Assembly: GCA_029990175.1 (NCBI GenBank)
Contig: JARKIP010000021.1
Span: 21,333,501 to 21,397,500, forward strand
Reading direction: 5' to 3'
Origin: Petunia secreta
Taxonomy: Eukaryota; Streptophyta; Magnoliopsida; Solanales; Solanaceae
Length of the DNA: 64,000 nt
In this document: piece after piece, positions 36,883 to 49,716 of the stretch
How the letters are laid out: every line of letters begins with the position of its first letter
Position numbering within the stretch: position 1 is the stretch's first letter
Translations under genes and position numbers: made by a program
The notes under the pieces: generated by a model
Databases searched by the model: none
The model's input: only the letters and a program-made list of their open reading frames with translations
What the model was told of the DNA's origin: nothing

Positions 36883-38400
36883 CAGGGTTAATTTCATCGG
36901 TGGTCACTGAACTATTGTTTCATTACCATAAAGTCACTTTTGTTTCATTTGTTACCCAAAAGTCACTCAACTTTGCTCCGGTCTACAACAAAGTCACTCA
37001 AGCCGGATTTTATTTAAAACTTGCCGGAAAAATGATGTGGCATCATTAATTAAAAATAATTTTTTAATTAGTTTTTCATCTATTAATCTAATTTCTTAAC
37101 CCATTATTCTTATTCTGCTCAACCCAAACATATTTCACTACGTCAACGTCGTGCATAAACATTTCATACCGATGTCATTTCTCTTTGCTTTTGTTTCGTA
37201 TTGAATTAAAGTGTCAGACACGTCATTTTTTAAGGCTTTATATCTGTGTGTCAATTATTTTTAATGCAGTAAGCAAAAGCAAGGACATACCTATAAATTA
37301 GTGTGTCATATCTTAAATGAAGATATACAAATAACTATTTTATCAGTGAAAATTTTGAAATTTGATAAATATTATCTACCATATAATCGCTGGGTACCAA
37401 GGAAAAATTGAATAACCCAAAAAATCGAAAGAAAAAAAAGCCCAAGAAAAATCAAAAATAAAAATTCAACTTTGTTTGGTATAAGCTTGTTTGGATGGTT
37501 GTTATCAATTGTACCGTATCGTACTGTTACTGTACTGTTACTATAAAATAATATTTGTATTAATTGTTACTTTAAAATTTTATTGTATCGTATCGTTAGT
37601 CCGTCGTTACATAATGATGAAGAGCCCATTTTATGTAACGACCGATTTGGTGTGATCCGTTGGTACCGTGTCTTTTTTTCTCTTTTCTTCCCCTTAATAT
37701 ATTACCATTTATCTTAACTTTTTTAATAGTTAACTCTATTCCGTATCTTATTATTTTCTTGGCAATATTGTGAATTCATTCTTCATTTACTAGTATGTTA
37801 ATAACTTCAAACAATATAATCTATCAAAACGTTGAACTCAATAAAATATAAAGTACAATACAATAGATACATTATGAAACCATATACATAACAACAGTCC
37901 AAATGAGTTGTTATTTTGGTTTTAAAATTTTAAAAAATTGACATAACTAGTTTGATTTCATAAATGAAAAACTGAACTAAACCGATTTAAGCTCGTTCGT
38001 TATTCATTCCCCGTTTCTCATTTCCCCTTTTTGCATAACCAATTGGCCTAACGTTACTCAATTTGATTAACTAATTAATTCAATACGAAACAGAAGCAAA
38101 GAGAAATGACATCGGTATGAAATGTTTATGCACGATGATGACGTAGTGAAATATGTTTGGGTTGGGTAGAATAAGAATAATGGGTTAAAGAATTAGATTA
38201 ATAGATAAAAAATTAATTAAGAAAATTATTTTTAATTAATGATGCCACATCATTTTTCCGGCAAGTTTTAAACAAAATCCGGCTTGAGTGACTTTGTTGT
38301 AGACCGGAGCAAAGTTGAGTGATTTTTGGGTAACAAATAAAACAAAAGTGACTTTGAGATAATGAAACAACAGTTCAGTGACCACCGATGAAATTAACCT
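36883..38400. mobile_element. Long-TIR Mutator-type non-autonomous element
   Basis: Terminal inverted repeats of roughly 320 bases (36883-37207 and 38079-38400) are highly similar. Their tips read GGTTAATTTCATCGGTGGTC. The word CATTACT lies just outside both ends (36876-36882 and 38401-38407), fitting an 8-9 bp Mutator-type target duplication with decayed edges. The centre is noncoding and is itself invaded by a smaller element. No transposase is present. Confidence 0.8.
37484..37908. mobile_element. MITE nested in the long-TIR element
   Basis: Its ends (tgtttggatggttgttat and, reversed, catttggactgttgttat) are imperfect ~17-bp inverted repeats. The interior has a self-complementary accgtatcgtactgttac stretch. 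The superfamily is probably hAT, by resemblance only. Confidence 0.5.
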
Positions 38401-38407
38401 CATTACT

Positions 38408-41400
38408 GACTGTGCTTTATACAATTATCTTTAAGTTTTTGAGTATGATACTCGGATTCTCTCACATATGTATTGAATATTTTCCAAGACGGTCGTTCTT
38501 CCACTTAATGAGAGATTATCGTTGTGGTCCTTACGGGGATTTTCAATTGAATAAAGTGAATATAGAGGCTTGCATATATGATTATGGGAAGAATTATTTA
38601 GCGCAAAAATTACCAAAAAAGTCTCATAGCTTTGGCCCTTTTTTGTGGGGGGAGGGGGAGGGGGGGGACCAAATTGTGATTAAACAAGTAAAGGAGTGCC
38701 AAAATTTTGCTAAAACAACATTTGAGTTGTTTCTGACCACCATTTCTTCACCACATTGTAATAGAAAACAAATTAAAAGGATACTACTCAAAGATCAACG
38801 CAAGAAACCTCTTATTACTGTTATCTCAGCGGGACTATTTGAATGACCATTTTCACGAGATTGGTAAATATATAAGTATAATACAATATGAGATCGATAA
38901 ATAAAAATATAAGGTCTTTATTTAATTGATCATTTTCTTTGATTCAAAGTGTAACTAGTTTATATTTTCCTCATTGAATGTAATTTCTCATAACCATCGG
39001 AGTTTTAACTTTTATCTGAAGGTGATTGATGAACTACTTAATTTCCCATCATTTTAATTCAGTAGGGAGTGCCTCAGTTGGAGCAAAACGGAACATCTTT
39101 AATACAAGATATGGTGGGATCATAAATTCCATTTCAGGACTATTGGATTGAATGTATGAATTATTAGAAGCTATTCATAGACATGAAATGTGTAGAGACA
39201 TTCTCTGTCAAATTAAAAGTTTGACATAATCGTCCATACTTAGTTATCATAAGTAGGAATATGTCTTTATAAGAAGAACCCGAATTCTTACTCTTACCTA
39301 AGGGTTTAGCAAGGACACATGTACTGTTCCATCTCATAAAGATAGAAGCTATATTAATTCTTTCTTAACATAGTTTACATAATAAAGAAAAGGTCTAATT
39401 AGACTGTAGTATCTTAGTTGGTCAGAAATTACTGAAGTTCAAATTAGTGATATTACGATTAAAATTATTGTGCATGAGTTGTTTCTTATGGACATAAAAT
39501 GTTGAACTAATACAACCAATGTTCAAATCTCTTTAGCTGCCATGTCAAATCAGTGAAGTATATAAGTAAGATTCGTACGAGAGGGAAATTCAACACCTAC
39601 TATGTATGCACAAAACGAAATTTTCTCATCCCCTTGGTCAGTTTTTTTAATAAATAGTTCCCTCAGTTTATGTCATATTTGGTAAGAGAAAGCAAGGAAA
39701 GGAAAGGTACATAAACTTAGTTTATAAACAACCAGGGTTGAGGAATGGGTCTGTTTTTGTATCATTATTATGAGTAGTCTATGAACTCAATGTTTGCCTT
39801 AATTATTCTGCCTCATACATTATAATGTAAAGTGATGATTGTTTCTTCATCTTAGATTTGCAATGTTAGGTTGAATGTCTACCATCACTCCTCTCTTATT
39901 TCTATCATTTCATTAAAATTACTCAAATTAAACTAGTGGCTCCTTTAGAAAGATTCAATTTTTAAAAAAGATATCGCCATCTATATCATCTTGTATAGTT
40001 AGAAAGTAAAGGTAGATAAGCATGTGATCTTTGGCAACATAAATTTTGTAATTTTCCATATGTCAAATGAAAGGAGAAAATAAGATCATTAATTCCGTAG
40101 CGTTCAAAACAAATAACATGACGAAAAGGATGAATATCCAAAACTATATGGATCGACATATTCCATTTCAACATTCACCACTCCCCAACCCTTTCACCCC
40201 ATTTGGAACGGAAAGAATCACAAATAAAATGGTAGCTTGCTTCATGATGGTAGAATTCTGAAACCTACAACTTGAGTTGATTCTTCTTCTAAAAATATTC
40301 TACTCATGCAAAAAAATGAAGAAGGTAATAGTAATTTGAATCATCATCGGATGAAGCTTATTTGCTTAATTGATACGAATTAATATAATATAAGTGCCCT
40401 TCAAATAAGGAAATAAAACTACAAAATGTTGATATTCGACTCTTCACCACGTGGTGAAGGACGAAGGGCATCCTCAACCAACTGGGCTACCCCCTCAACA
40501 TACAAGATCTAAACAAGCAACCAGAGGAAAGCAACTGAGTAACCAAGGTCCTTTTCTTGGGACGCATTAACTTCACAATAATATTTCATATTTTAATATA
40601 ATTTTTACAAAAACAACAACATTAAAAAGTCAATGAAGTAACCATCTATGATAAGTGTGATTATTAACCTTTTCATGCTATGATTTGTTATAATATCACT
40701 AATAACGTCATCTATAAACTGAATCTTTTCGGAAAGTATTCACTGCCCACATTTTTCCGTTTTTAATTCTTTCTTTTTTATTATTTTTAAATATTTTGGG
40801 ATCTGTGTGATATTTATACAAATTAAAAAACATAAGTGATCAAAAGATCTCATTACGACAAATTTAAAGGCCTAGGGTAGGGAACATCCTTTTCCATTCC
40901 CTAGACTACACGAGGGTAGCAGTGTGAATTTATCACTTAGAAAGAGTGTGATTCTTTGTTTATTTCTTAATATAATATTTTTCTTGTTTACACCTCTCTT
41001 GTCTAATTCTTGTCCCTGTATCTCCAAACATATCTGTTGATCTCTGATCTCTCTAAGTTCCAGGAACAACTCTAAGTTCTCTAGTATTTTATTTTTCCAG
41101 TTTGATCCCAATTTCACCTTTCTAAATCATTTCATTTCTAACTTTTGAAAATGATAACATGGTCAACTTAGACTCGAGGCGCAGGCGGATGCGGTTCAAT
41201 TAAGGGATAGCTTATATTATATATGTCGAACATCTAATCTTATTTGCTTATTATTAATTTTATACTATCATTTTAATGTTCAGTGTACGGGTACTTTTCG
41301 ACAAACCTTAAGTGGAGATTGAAAAAAAAAAAAAAAATCAATCGGGATCTATAATAAAAAAGGGCGATCTTCCCAAAAGGCAAGAAATTTTATTATATAT

Positions 41401-41708
41401 CTCACACACTATATCATACTTGTGTGAGACACTTAGTTATTTGACAAGCAGATTCATAATCTCACCAGATTTATTTAAGACAAAAATTTAAAATGGTAAC
41501 GTCTTAGTATATATTTACTTTTTCCTAAAAAATCTTTATTGAAAGACCAAAAATGGTAATAACATTTAAGAAAATATACAAGAAAGTTATCATGCTCATG
41601 TGATTACCGGATTGCACAATGGCAGCTAAGATTTAAGTGCAGCCATGTTGGAGCTCTATGCTAGAAGGCGTATGTTCTTCAATTTTAATATTCTTGGTCT
41701 CTAACTAT
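38408..41708. other. Gene-free intergenic DNA
   Basis: No gene is recognised. 38646-38667 is a G-rich run (gggggga, ggggga, gggggggga). A SINE fragment lies at 40430-40499. An 81-aa minus-strand frame at 40872-41117 has no identifiable domain. Confidence 0.5.
40430..40499 (-). repeat. SINE with tRNA-derived head
   Basis: On the minus strand the sequence starts GAGGGGGTAGCCCAGTTGG with the A-box TAGCCCAGTTGG, followed about 35 bases later by GAAGAGTCGAATATC as a B-box. This is typical of a tRNA-derived SINE head. The body and tail are not defined. Confidence 0.55.
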
Positions 41709-42250
41709 AGTATTGGGTAAAAATTGGTTTGCATACGTAGCACTTTGGTGGGATGAATCAGAGCTAACCGAACAGATGTTTGGATGTTATGGATCGAGAT
41801 AGGTAATGAAATCATCGAAGTCAACAATCGGAGATAGAATTTAAGTTGCGCCTCGGTGAAGTATTACTTCGGTCGAATCAATAAGTTTACTTTACCGAGG
41901 TCAATGATTTAGACCTCGGTGGACTGCTCCGGCTGCAGCAAAACAACTTCCCACTACTTCAGTCTACTAATCCCATTATCGGAGATGCATAACGTGGGTA
42001 GGAAAGTGGTCAGATGTGGGAAACATGGCCAAGACTTATTCATCAATAAATAACTTCATTTTCTATGTTGTATCTATCTAGAAATACATACAGAAACTCT
42101 GGCAAAATTTGTACTCAACATCATATATTGGAATTTCATTATTTCTTTGTCGTTTACACTTGATTTTGTTCATTATATCAGCTTTGATACTCAGTATTGC
42201 TTGTATTCTCGGCCCAAATTCGATTTGTTGTCCTAAATCGGTTTAGGCCA
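41709..42250 (+). repeat. 5' LTR of the Tat element
   Basis: Collinear with 50115-50655. It contains a taaataacttcattttctatg region where the other LTR has tataaatagcttcattttc, so its TATA box has decayed. Many of the differences are transitions at CG-like sites. Confidence 0.88.
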
Positions 42251-42258
42251 ATACAAAT

Positions 42259-42275
42259 TGGCGCCGTCTTTGGGA
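42259..42275 (+). other. Primer binding site of the Tat element
   Basis: TGGCGCCGTCTTTGGGA resembles the TGGCGCCGTTGCCGGGGA-type site complementary to tRNA-Asp used by Athila/Tat elements, with several mismatches. Confidence 0.6.
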
Positions 42276-42307
42276 ATATAAGCAGTAACGCTTTGTTCCA
42301 AAGTTAA

Positions 42308-44099
42308 ATGTTCAGGTCGTTCGTATTTATGTTTCGATCTGTCAAAATAGTCAACAATGATGAAAATTCCACTGGGCAACAGTTAACTCCCGATGGACGT
42401 ACTAGTGCTCGCACAAATCCAAATACCAATACACCCATAATACCACCAGTAGTGGATCCTTCTTCCTCGAGGTCCAACGATGTTTTTCGAGCTTTCGTCA
42501 TCCAAACTTTGAAAATTCTTCAAGCACAACAGGCTGAGCAGATAATTATTAATTCTGAATTTTTTGCCTCGTTAGATGCGAGAAATAATTCCACTCCAAA
42601 TGGAACGCCACCTGTGGCTCCAAGTGGAGGCATCTCGACTTTCGTTCCCACGGGCGCGAAAACAGGGGGACCTCCCAATGGGGCCACAGCTGGAGGTTCA
42701 GGCACTATGCCTAGTCAACGCCACACTTCGGAACGGTTCCCAATGTGGCTGAAACTAGCTCCTCGATGGACCTCAAAAAATTGAGCAAGGAAATCAAGGC
42801 CCGAGTTGAGGCTCGAGTGGAGAAACGACTTGAAAGTGTCCCCGGTGTGAGGAAGACGCAAAAAATGCTCGATATAGAAAAATACAGGCAATTATCCTAT
42901 ATCCGGAGGATGCTCCAGCGCCAATCCCAAAAACCTTCAAAATTTAATTTCTAAAAAAGTATGATGGAACCACTGATCCTGTCGAACACGTGACCGAATT
43001 CATGCCAATGGTCTTGGAGAATGATTTGTCAGAAATAGAGAAGGAGTCCATGTTCTTGAAGAAGTTCGGTGAATCTTTGGAGAAAGAGGCACTACGTTGG
43101 TACATGCGTTTACCCTCGGGGTCCATCTCCAATTTCGATAAGTTAGCCGATTCATTCATCAAAGCTCACACCGGAGCCCAAAAAATCCTCCAGAGGAAGG
43201 ATGACATTTTCGAAGTCAAACAGCGGCCTGGAGAGCCCATCAAAGACTTCCTCGAACGATTTCATGCCGAACAGATGGAGTTACCTGCTACAGATGGCAC
43301 TTTGGCCATCATGGCATTCAAAAAGAATATCAATGTTCATAACTCTGAGTCTGCCGCCGAACTGAGGAAGAAGTTCCAACAATACCAGACCTTGACATAG
43401 GATGACTTGCATACTAGAGCATATACCAAAATAAGATTGGAAGAAGCTAAATGGAAGGCTGCTGGTCGAAGTTCCAATTATAAGAATCAATCTGAATCCT
43501 CATATCGTGCCGAGGCGCCACGAAAAAATTCAAGGGGTCGATACGAACCATACACTTCACCGAGGCATCACGTCAGCCAAAGGCTTGAAAATCTGCATGT
43601 GAGCCAATGGCTCGGTGGGAAAGTTTATCCGAACACGAACCAAAGAAATACTTCAGGGCCAGCTTTGGTCTCCAAAAATAGGGAATTGCCTCGAATCCCT
43701 GACTACAACTTCAATGTGTCAACCACGGAGTTAGTAAATACCATAAAGGGGATGGAAGGAGTAAGGGCACCGAAGGAAATGAGGACAGCTCCAGAAAAAA
43801 GACACCAAAATCTGCATTGTGAATTTCATGCGGATCATGGTCATCGCACCAATGACTGCAAAGCTCTGCGGATCGAAGTGGCACACTTGTTGAAAAAGGG
43901 CTTATTGGCAGAATTTCTCACCGACAAAGGGAAAGAGAATTATGCAAAGCATAAAGGAGATGGCCAACCACCGAAGGCACCACCCTCAGAAAGGCTTGTA
44001 AATGTGATCACTGGAGGATCAGAAGTGAATGGTGTGAACTTTGCAGCTGCTAAAACGTTCGTCAAGTTGTCAATAACAATGGAGAAAAGAACCGAATAG
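42308..44099 (+). pseudogene. Tat-element gag in four broken frames
   Basis: Frames 42308-42784 and 42745-42954 cover the Pro/Gly-rich N-terminus. 42990-43400 holds the retrotransposon gag core (LEKEALRWYMRLPSGSI, FIKAHTGAQKI, RPGEPIKDFLERFH) and ends at a TAG. 43407-44099 holds the C-terminus with the zinc-knuckle-like CEFHADHGHRTNDCKAL. Breaks occur near 42780, 42955 and 43400. Confidence 0.85.
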
Positions 44100-44148
44100 G
44101 AGGTTCGGGTAAAGAGAGAGTGTTCGATGACTATGACTATGATGGATA

Positions 44149-45091
44149 ATGTTTCCCTATCACGACGCCTTAGTCATCATGTTGAGGATCAACGATTCGG
44201 ATATCAAACGAGTCTTGATCGACCCCAGTAGCTCTGTTAATATAATCAGCTATGGGGCGGTTAAAAAAATGTGGTTGAAGAACCAGATCGTCTCGAAGGC
44301 GACCATATTAACTGGTTTTAATAACTCAACTGAGAAAACATTGGGCGAGATCACGCTCAATATATACGCCAAGGTGTCAGTGAGCGTTGTGTTGGTTCGA
44401 GAGCAGGATGGCAAGCAACATCCCATCTACTACATAAGAAAAATGCTCCTCGACACCAAAACCAGGTATCCCCATTTGGAAAAGTTAGCACTTGCTTTAA
44501 TTGTATTTGCTCGGAACCTACGACCTTATTTTCAATGTCATCTAATAGCCGTAGTCACCACCTTCCCTTTGAGAAGTATATTGCATAAACTAGAGTTGTC
44601 AAGAAGATTATCCAAATGGGCAGTAGATTTTAGTGAATATGATATCACATATCAACCCCCAACAGCCATCAAGTCCCAGGTCTTGACAGACTTCGTGGTT
44701 GATTTTAGTGTTGGATCCTTTCCGAGGCCGAAAAAGAAAATTTGATGTCCAAAGGGCCTACTTTGGGAGTATGGATGCTCTACACCGATGGAGCAACCAA
44801 CTCCAAAGGTTCAAGAAGATAACGAACAATGAAGTCGAATACGAAGCAGCTCTAGCAGGCTCGGAGTTGGCCAAGGAAATGGGGGTGGAAAGAATTGAAT
44901 TGTGATTCGACTCACAGCTGGTGGTAAATCAAGTGCTTGGGGACTATTCGGCTCGTGAACCCAGGATGCAACAGTTCTTAACCCGAGCATAGCACATCTT
45001 GGCTCAGTTCCAAGAGTGGAAAATCAAACAAATACCCCGAGATGAAAACACAGAGGCCGACGCCTTGGCTAACTTGGGTCCGGTTGTGTAA
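44149..45091 (+). pseudogene. Tat-element protease fused to RNase H, with second RNase H; reverse transcriptase missing
   Basis: The frame 44149-44745 starts with the aspartic protease (YHDALVIMLRIND, VLIDPSSSVNII; the usual G after D-P is S). At about residue 75-80 (LNIYAK | VSVSVVLVREQDGKQHPIYY) it passes directly into the RT-coupled RNase H. The whole reverse transcriptase, including its catalytic aspartates, is absent. A second, archaeal-type RNase H follows (LYTDGATNSKGS, NNEVEYEAALAGSELA, DENTEADALANLG) with stops at 44903, 44990 and 45089 and an internal gap before NNEVEYEA. Confidence 0.88.
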
Positions 45092-45124
45092 GAAAGACAC
45101 TCAGGGACTGATTCAGTAGTTCGT

Positions 45125-46204
45125 TTGCTCTCAGCACAAATGAAAGACATGAAATTGGAAGTCAATTCGGTGGATCACAAATGGGATTGGCGGAACAAAT
45201 TCATCTCCTATTTTGAGTTGGGGACTCTTCCCCCCGACAAGAGAGAAGCAAAAAAGTTAAGGACTCAAGCAGCCTCTTATTCGATAATTTTAGGAAGATT
45301 GTATACGAGAATATATAGCGGCCCGATGGCCAAATGTTTGGGTCCGGCGGAGATTAGCTATGTTATGAGGGAAATTCACAAAAGCGAATGTAGTAATCAT
45401 TCGGGAGGAAAAGCTTTAGTACGCAAGCTACTTCGAGCTGGATACTCTTGGCCATCTATTAGTGCAGTCGCCAAAGCCTTTGTGAAAGCATGCGATAAGT
45501 GTCAACGATATGGTCGAATGATCCATCAGCAGGCCAATCTCGTACATTCGGTCGTGTCACCGTGGCCATTTATGAAATCAGGAATGGATATAATAGGCCC
45601 ACTGTCGAAGGCGAGGGGAAGTTTTCGGTTCATACTTGTACTGACCGACTACTTCACCAAATGGGTGGAAGCAGAGGCCTTCACCGAAGTTAGACAGAAG
45701 GATGTGATAGACTTCATTCGCAAAAATATAATCTACAGGTTCGGTGTCCTGAAGGAAATTACTTGTGACAATGGGTCTCAGTTTATGGAGACGTTGGTCA
45801 CTCACTTGTTGAAACAATGGGGCATAAAAAGAATAGTATCAACGCCTTATCACCCAAGTACAAATGGTCAAGCCGAATCTTCGAATACAATTATCATTGA
45901 GAACATAAAGAAAAGGCTTTATGAGGCAAAGGGTCCATGGCCTGAAGAGTTGCTCGGGGTGTTGTGGGCAATGCGAACTACAGAGAAGAACAGCGCTGGT
46001 GAAACCCCTTTTTCCCTCACTTATATGATGGATTCACTCATCCCCGTAGAGGTGGGTGAACCCAGTCTTCGGTACGCCCATGCTTCCGAGGACGCAAATC
46101 GGCAAGCTATGCGCATAGAGCTTGACTTACTCGAAGAAAAAAATGAAATTAGCCTTGATTCGGTTGGAGGCTCAAAAGAGGCAAATCGAAGCATACCTCA
46201 ATAG
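45125..46204 (+). CDS. Tat-element integrase (open frame, 359 aa)
   Basis: An intact-looking frame holding the HHCC zinc finger (IHKSECSNHSGG ... ACDKCQ) and the DDE core: MDIIGPLSKARG, TCDNGSQFMET and NGQAESSN. It is followed by the conserved LGVLWAMRTTEKNS region. The frame ends after ~350 residues, and the C-terminus continues in the next frame (46122-46334, KVKLRDFKVSDYVLK). It could still supply active-site residues, but as part of a broken polyprotein it is probably not produced. Confidence 0.85.
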   Translation: MLSAQMKDMKLEVNSVDHKWDWRNKFISYFELGTLPPDKREAKKLRTQAASYSIILGRLYTRIYSGPMAKCLGPAEISYVMREIHKSECSNHSGGKALVRKLLRAGYSWPSISAVAKAFVKACDKCQRYGRMIHQQANLVHSVVSPWPFMKSGMDIIGPLSKARGSFRFILVLTDYFTKWVEAEAFTEVRQKDVIDFIRKNIIYRFGVLKEITCDNGSQFMETLVTHLLKQWGIKRIVSTPYHPSTNGQAESSNTIIIENIKKRLYEAKGPWPEELLGVLWAMRTTEKNSAGETPFSLTYMMDSLIPVEVGEPSLRYAHASEDANRQAMRIELDLLEEKNEISLDSVGGSKEANRSIPQ

Positions 46205-46334
46205 GAAAGTCAAACTTAGAGATTTTAAAGTTAGTGATTATGTGTTGAAAGCTTTGAACCAGTCAACTAAGGAAAAGAATGCTGGGAAGGACCTTACAAA
46301 GTCAAAGCAATCTTCGGAAAGGGGTTCAACTTGA

Positions 46335-47090
46335 AAACTTAAAAGGCAAGCCCGAGCCCTTAAATTGGAACATCTCCAATTTAAAACGATACTACTTCTA
46401 GCATCAAGGTAACCAGTCCTTGGTCAATAAAATTTCACCTACAACTTCGAGTCGATGACGCTCCAAAGGCTTTGGTCGAATAAATTTAACTTACCCCTCA
46501 TTTTGCTTTACTTGACCCCTTTTCAGGAAGCGGAGGAGACGATACACAGTGTTCGGATCTTCATCAAGATTCATACTCGAACACTAGGGGGTGTGAGAGG
46601 GATGTGGTCGAGGTCAAGCTGAAAGCCTTTCTCACCGAAGTCTATCTACTCGATAATCGGGGACTGACATCCGAAGAGTAGATTAGTGCTTTGCAATTTT
46701 CGCCCAGTAGTGGCATGCTTATTTTTGCGCCTGAGTCTTACTTGAACTAGGCTCTATGTAAAAGCCAATTATGGCTCGTTGATATTATCAATGAAATAAA
46801 CTTGATTCAATATCTCTTTGTTATCGAAGTTATCTCTTACATGCATCGACTCGGGAACGAGACGTCATTCCAAGTTAGCATCAATTTTGTATGAAATAAG
46901 TCTTGCAAGAATAATTATTCTAAGTGTGCAGCTCAAAAATCCTAAAGCAAAATGAAAGCTAACACTTAAAAGCAAAGGCAAATTCATTCAAGGCCCGAAG
47001 GCCACAAAAGTTATTTAGATCAAAAGCCCGAAGGCTATAGTAAAAACAAAGCAAAATGAAGCAGGAAAAGCTACAAAGGACAAGCTAAGA
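46335..47090 (+). other. Noncoding region downstream of Tat pol
   Basis: The end of the pol-like peptide is followed by ctagggggtgtgagag-type DNA. No sense gene was found before the antisense gene begins at its 3' end. Confidence 0.5.
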
Positions 47091-47091
47091 C

Positions 47092-49716
47092 CGGGGACTG
47101 TCTCCCCCCTCAGGGTTCCCTTCCTCAGCACTTTTCTTGTCATCATCGGCGCTCTCCTCGCCACCTTCGCCATCTGAGGCACTCTCTTCGCTGCCTTCGC
47201 CATCTTCGGCTTCATCTTCATCAGAGCATTCGCTCGAAGGAAACTCATCAACAATTTTCTGAGCCTCGACATCATCTCTTTCAGCCGTAGCATCTCTTCA
47301 TCAAGGTTAATCTATTCATCATTGCATTGTTTAAGGGCTACTAACCTGGTTTTGATGATAGCCCATGTATTTTCGACTTGCATCCTAGAGGCCTTGACCT
47401 TGGCTCGCCTCACCACCTTGGCTGATTCCTCCCGAAGTCGAGCAACTTCAGCCTCAAACCGGGAACTTTACTCGTTTTAACTTCTAGCCTCTGAATCGCG
47501 AGGAGATACTCCTTCGACTTTTCATGATGCTTGTTGGCATTATCGAGAAGTTGAGCCTTTGTTTGAGCCAACTCCTTGGCGAGCTTTTCTATGTCAGCAT
47601 CTAATGCCAAGCGCTCAACTCGGTGCTTCTCAACCAGAGAACCTCTTTCAAATTTGATTGGGACTTATCCGACTGTGCCCGCAATTCTGCAATCTAGTTC
47701 AAATACTTTTCCTTCTGAGCATACCCGAGCAGCATTGGTAGTAAAAGTACCGATCAACTGTGCATGAGCCAATTTCCTAAGAATAGCCTCTTACTTGGCC
47801 CCATAGCGGACCAAGACTTCGAAGATCATCACGGCTGTATTCCAAAAGGTTCGATTGCTCCCATACCTCCAACCTCCTTGGGGTCCTCTCCATTACTGGA
47901 GATCGAATATCACCTCGAGCGGCACTTGTGGTAGCACCCCCTCGGTAGTGGGAATTGTCTCAACCTCGGCCTAGCCAACTTTGGCCTTACCTCGAGCCTT
48001 AGCGACCTCTTAATCAGATCCTTTGAGGTCCACCACCTCGGTCTCTTTAGGTCCCACAAGATCTTCGTCACTAGCCTCATCGATCGGCCCTTTACATTGC
48101 ACAGGACCCAGTGGCAGAAATCGCCTCCAAACGAGGGTGCTTCGCCTTGGTTGGCCTCTTTGAGACAGCTCTCTTCCTCTTCGAATCTGTGGATGAAGAG
48201 GGGGAAGCTTATAGGTAAAAACAAATGAATGAGTTGAAATACTTTTAAACCGACCAACAAGGATATCTTCACCTTTTGAAGTCCTTTGGCCTGCTGAGCC
48301 TTTGGACTTCTTCTCTTCGGCGATCTGCTTCGCCAAGCTCGCCATTTTACTAACGCCATCTTTAGAATCTATCACCTTCTTCTCTTTCTTCTTTTCTTTC
48401 TTTTCTTTAGCTTCTCTCTCATCCCCATCGGGATCCTTTGTAGCTTTGTTGGCGAAACCTAAATAAGAAAAGAATGAAAGTGTTAAGAGATGTCAGTTTG
48501 GAGTATATGCTAAAGGGGAAAGCTCAAACGTGACGAACAACTCACCATGTCTCTTGCATGCCCAACAATTTTCATCTTTGGCAGCCATAATCATCCATTG
48601 CCGAAAAGGGAATTTTTTCTGCACCATCACCGCGGTAACCCATTCGAGCAAGTCCTTCGATGGGTTAACAGAGACTTTGTTGGCTACATACAGCAAATAC
48701 AACAATGTGAAAATACACGTCGAAGTAATCAAAGTAAGAAGCCAAAGCAGGGGAACTTACGTCGGGCATTCCACTCTTTGGGAAAGTCAGGATCAGCCGT
48801 TAATAGCTTTGTTGGAATGAGAACATAGCGATCACACCAATCTCGGTCTCCATGGTCTTCGCTTTTGCTCAGAATGGCATATGACCCACGAGGCAAGAAA
48901 GCTACGACCCCAACCTTGTGAAAGTAGGGGTAATACAGTGAGATCAAGTGTTGGAAGGTGAAAGGCAATCCAACCTTTTGACTTAAGAATTAAAGGGCCT
49001 GAACAGCCCTCCAATCCCAGGGCCTAATTGAGCCAAACATAGATTATATGCTCGGCAAAAAGTATTAATTATCCGATGAAAAAGAAAGTTGAAACCTATA
49101 ATAAAAGGGTATGTGTAGACAGAAGAGTACCCAGGAACATGGTGAGAGACACAAGTGTTCGGGGCTGAAATCCTTATCTCCACTTTGGGTCCCCATCTGC
49201 AGACAGCCCGAACGGTCTCTATAAATCTTCGGTTATCAAACTCGGTGTGACATGCACCGGTACGCTCCTATTCAAATCACGCTGAGCATCGGATTGAGCT
49301 TAGACCTTGAGGTCTTTGTCATTGCTGAATTCCGAAGGGATAACTAACCGAGGGTCAATTCCTCCTCGATGGGAATTTTCTTCCGAGACTTCTTTGAAGT
49401 ACTAGCTTTGGCCTTCACCTCGGTGCTGTCTGTCACCTCGGTACCACCATCTTTGTTATCGACCTCTTCAATGTCAGCAGCATCATCTTCTACGATGTCA
49501 TCCCCCATGACATTATCCTCACCGCCAATGTCGACGTCACCACTTACCTCAATTTTATCGCGCCCCGCTCTGGCTTTGCGCCACCTAGAACCACTTGCTA
49601 AGGACGTCACCTCCGCATCGCCACCTTCTTGGACAATGACTTTTAGCAGTTGTGCGACGTTTATCAGCTCGCCGTCGGCGATCGTGGTGGTAGGACTCGC
49701 CGCTTTCTCACCTTAG
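47092..49716 (-). pseudogene. Antisense spliced gene (aORF) inside the Tat element
   Basis: Tat-lineage elements often carry an extra gene, frequently antisense, between pol and the 3' LTR. Here three introns can be placed on the minus strand: 48684-48760, 48459-48545 and 48187-48272 (77, 87 and 86 bases). Each has GT-AG borders, and joining restores one frame (NAR|PNKVSVNPSK, CKRH|GFANKATK, RTSK|DSKRKRAV). The upstream part has an acidic N-terminus (DDIVEDDAADIEEVDN, ~49450-49530) and a GYSSVYTYPF...CRAYNLCLAQLGPGI segment. Further downstream are a coiled coil (~47600-47480) and an acidic Glu/Asp/Ser tail ending at TAG 47092. Stops at ~48990 and ~48096 and frameshifts show decay. The function of these proteins is unknown. 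Confidence 0.7.

Noticed and set aside
40872..41117. 81-aa minus-strand frame with charged helix-like composition
   Set aside because: No domain, promoter or splice context; cannot be told from chance.
42304..42705. Minus-strand frames opposite gag
   Set aside because: Shadows of the Pro/Gly-rich gag N-terminus.
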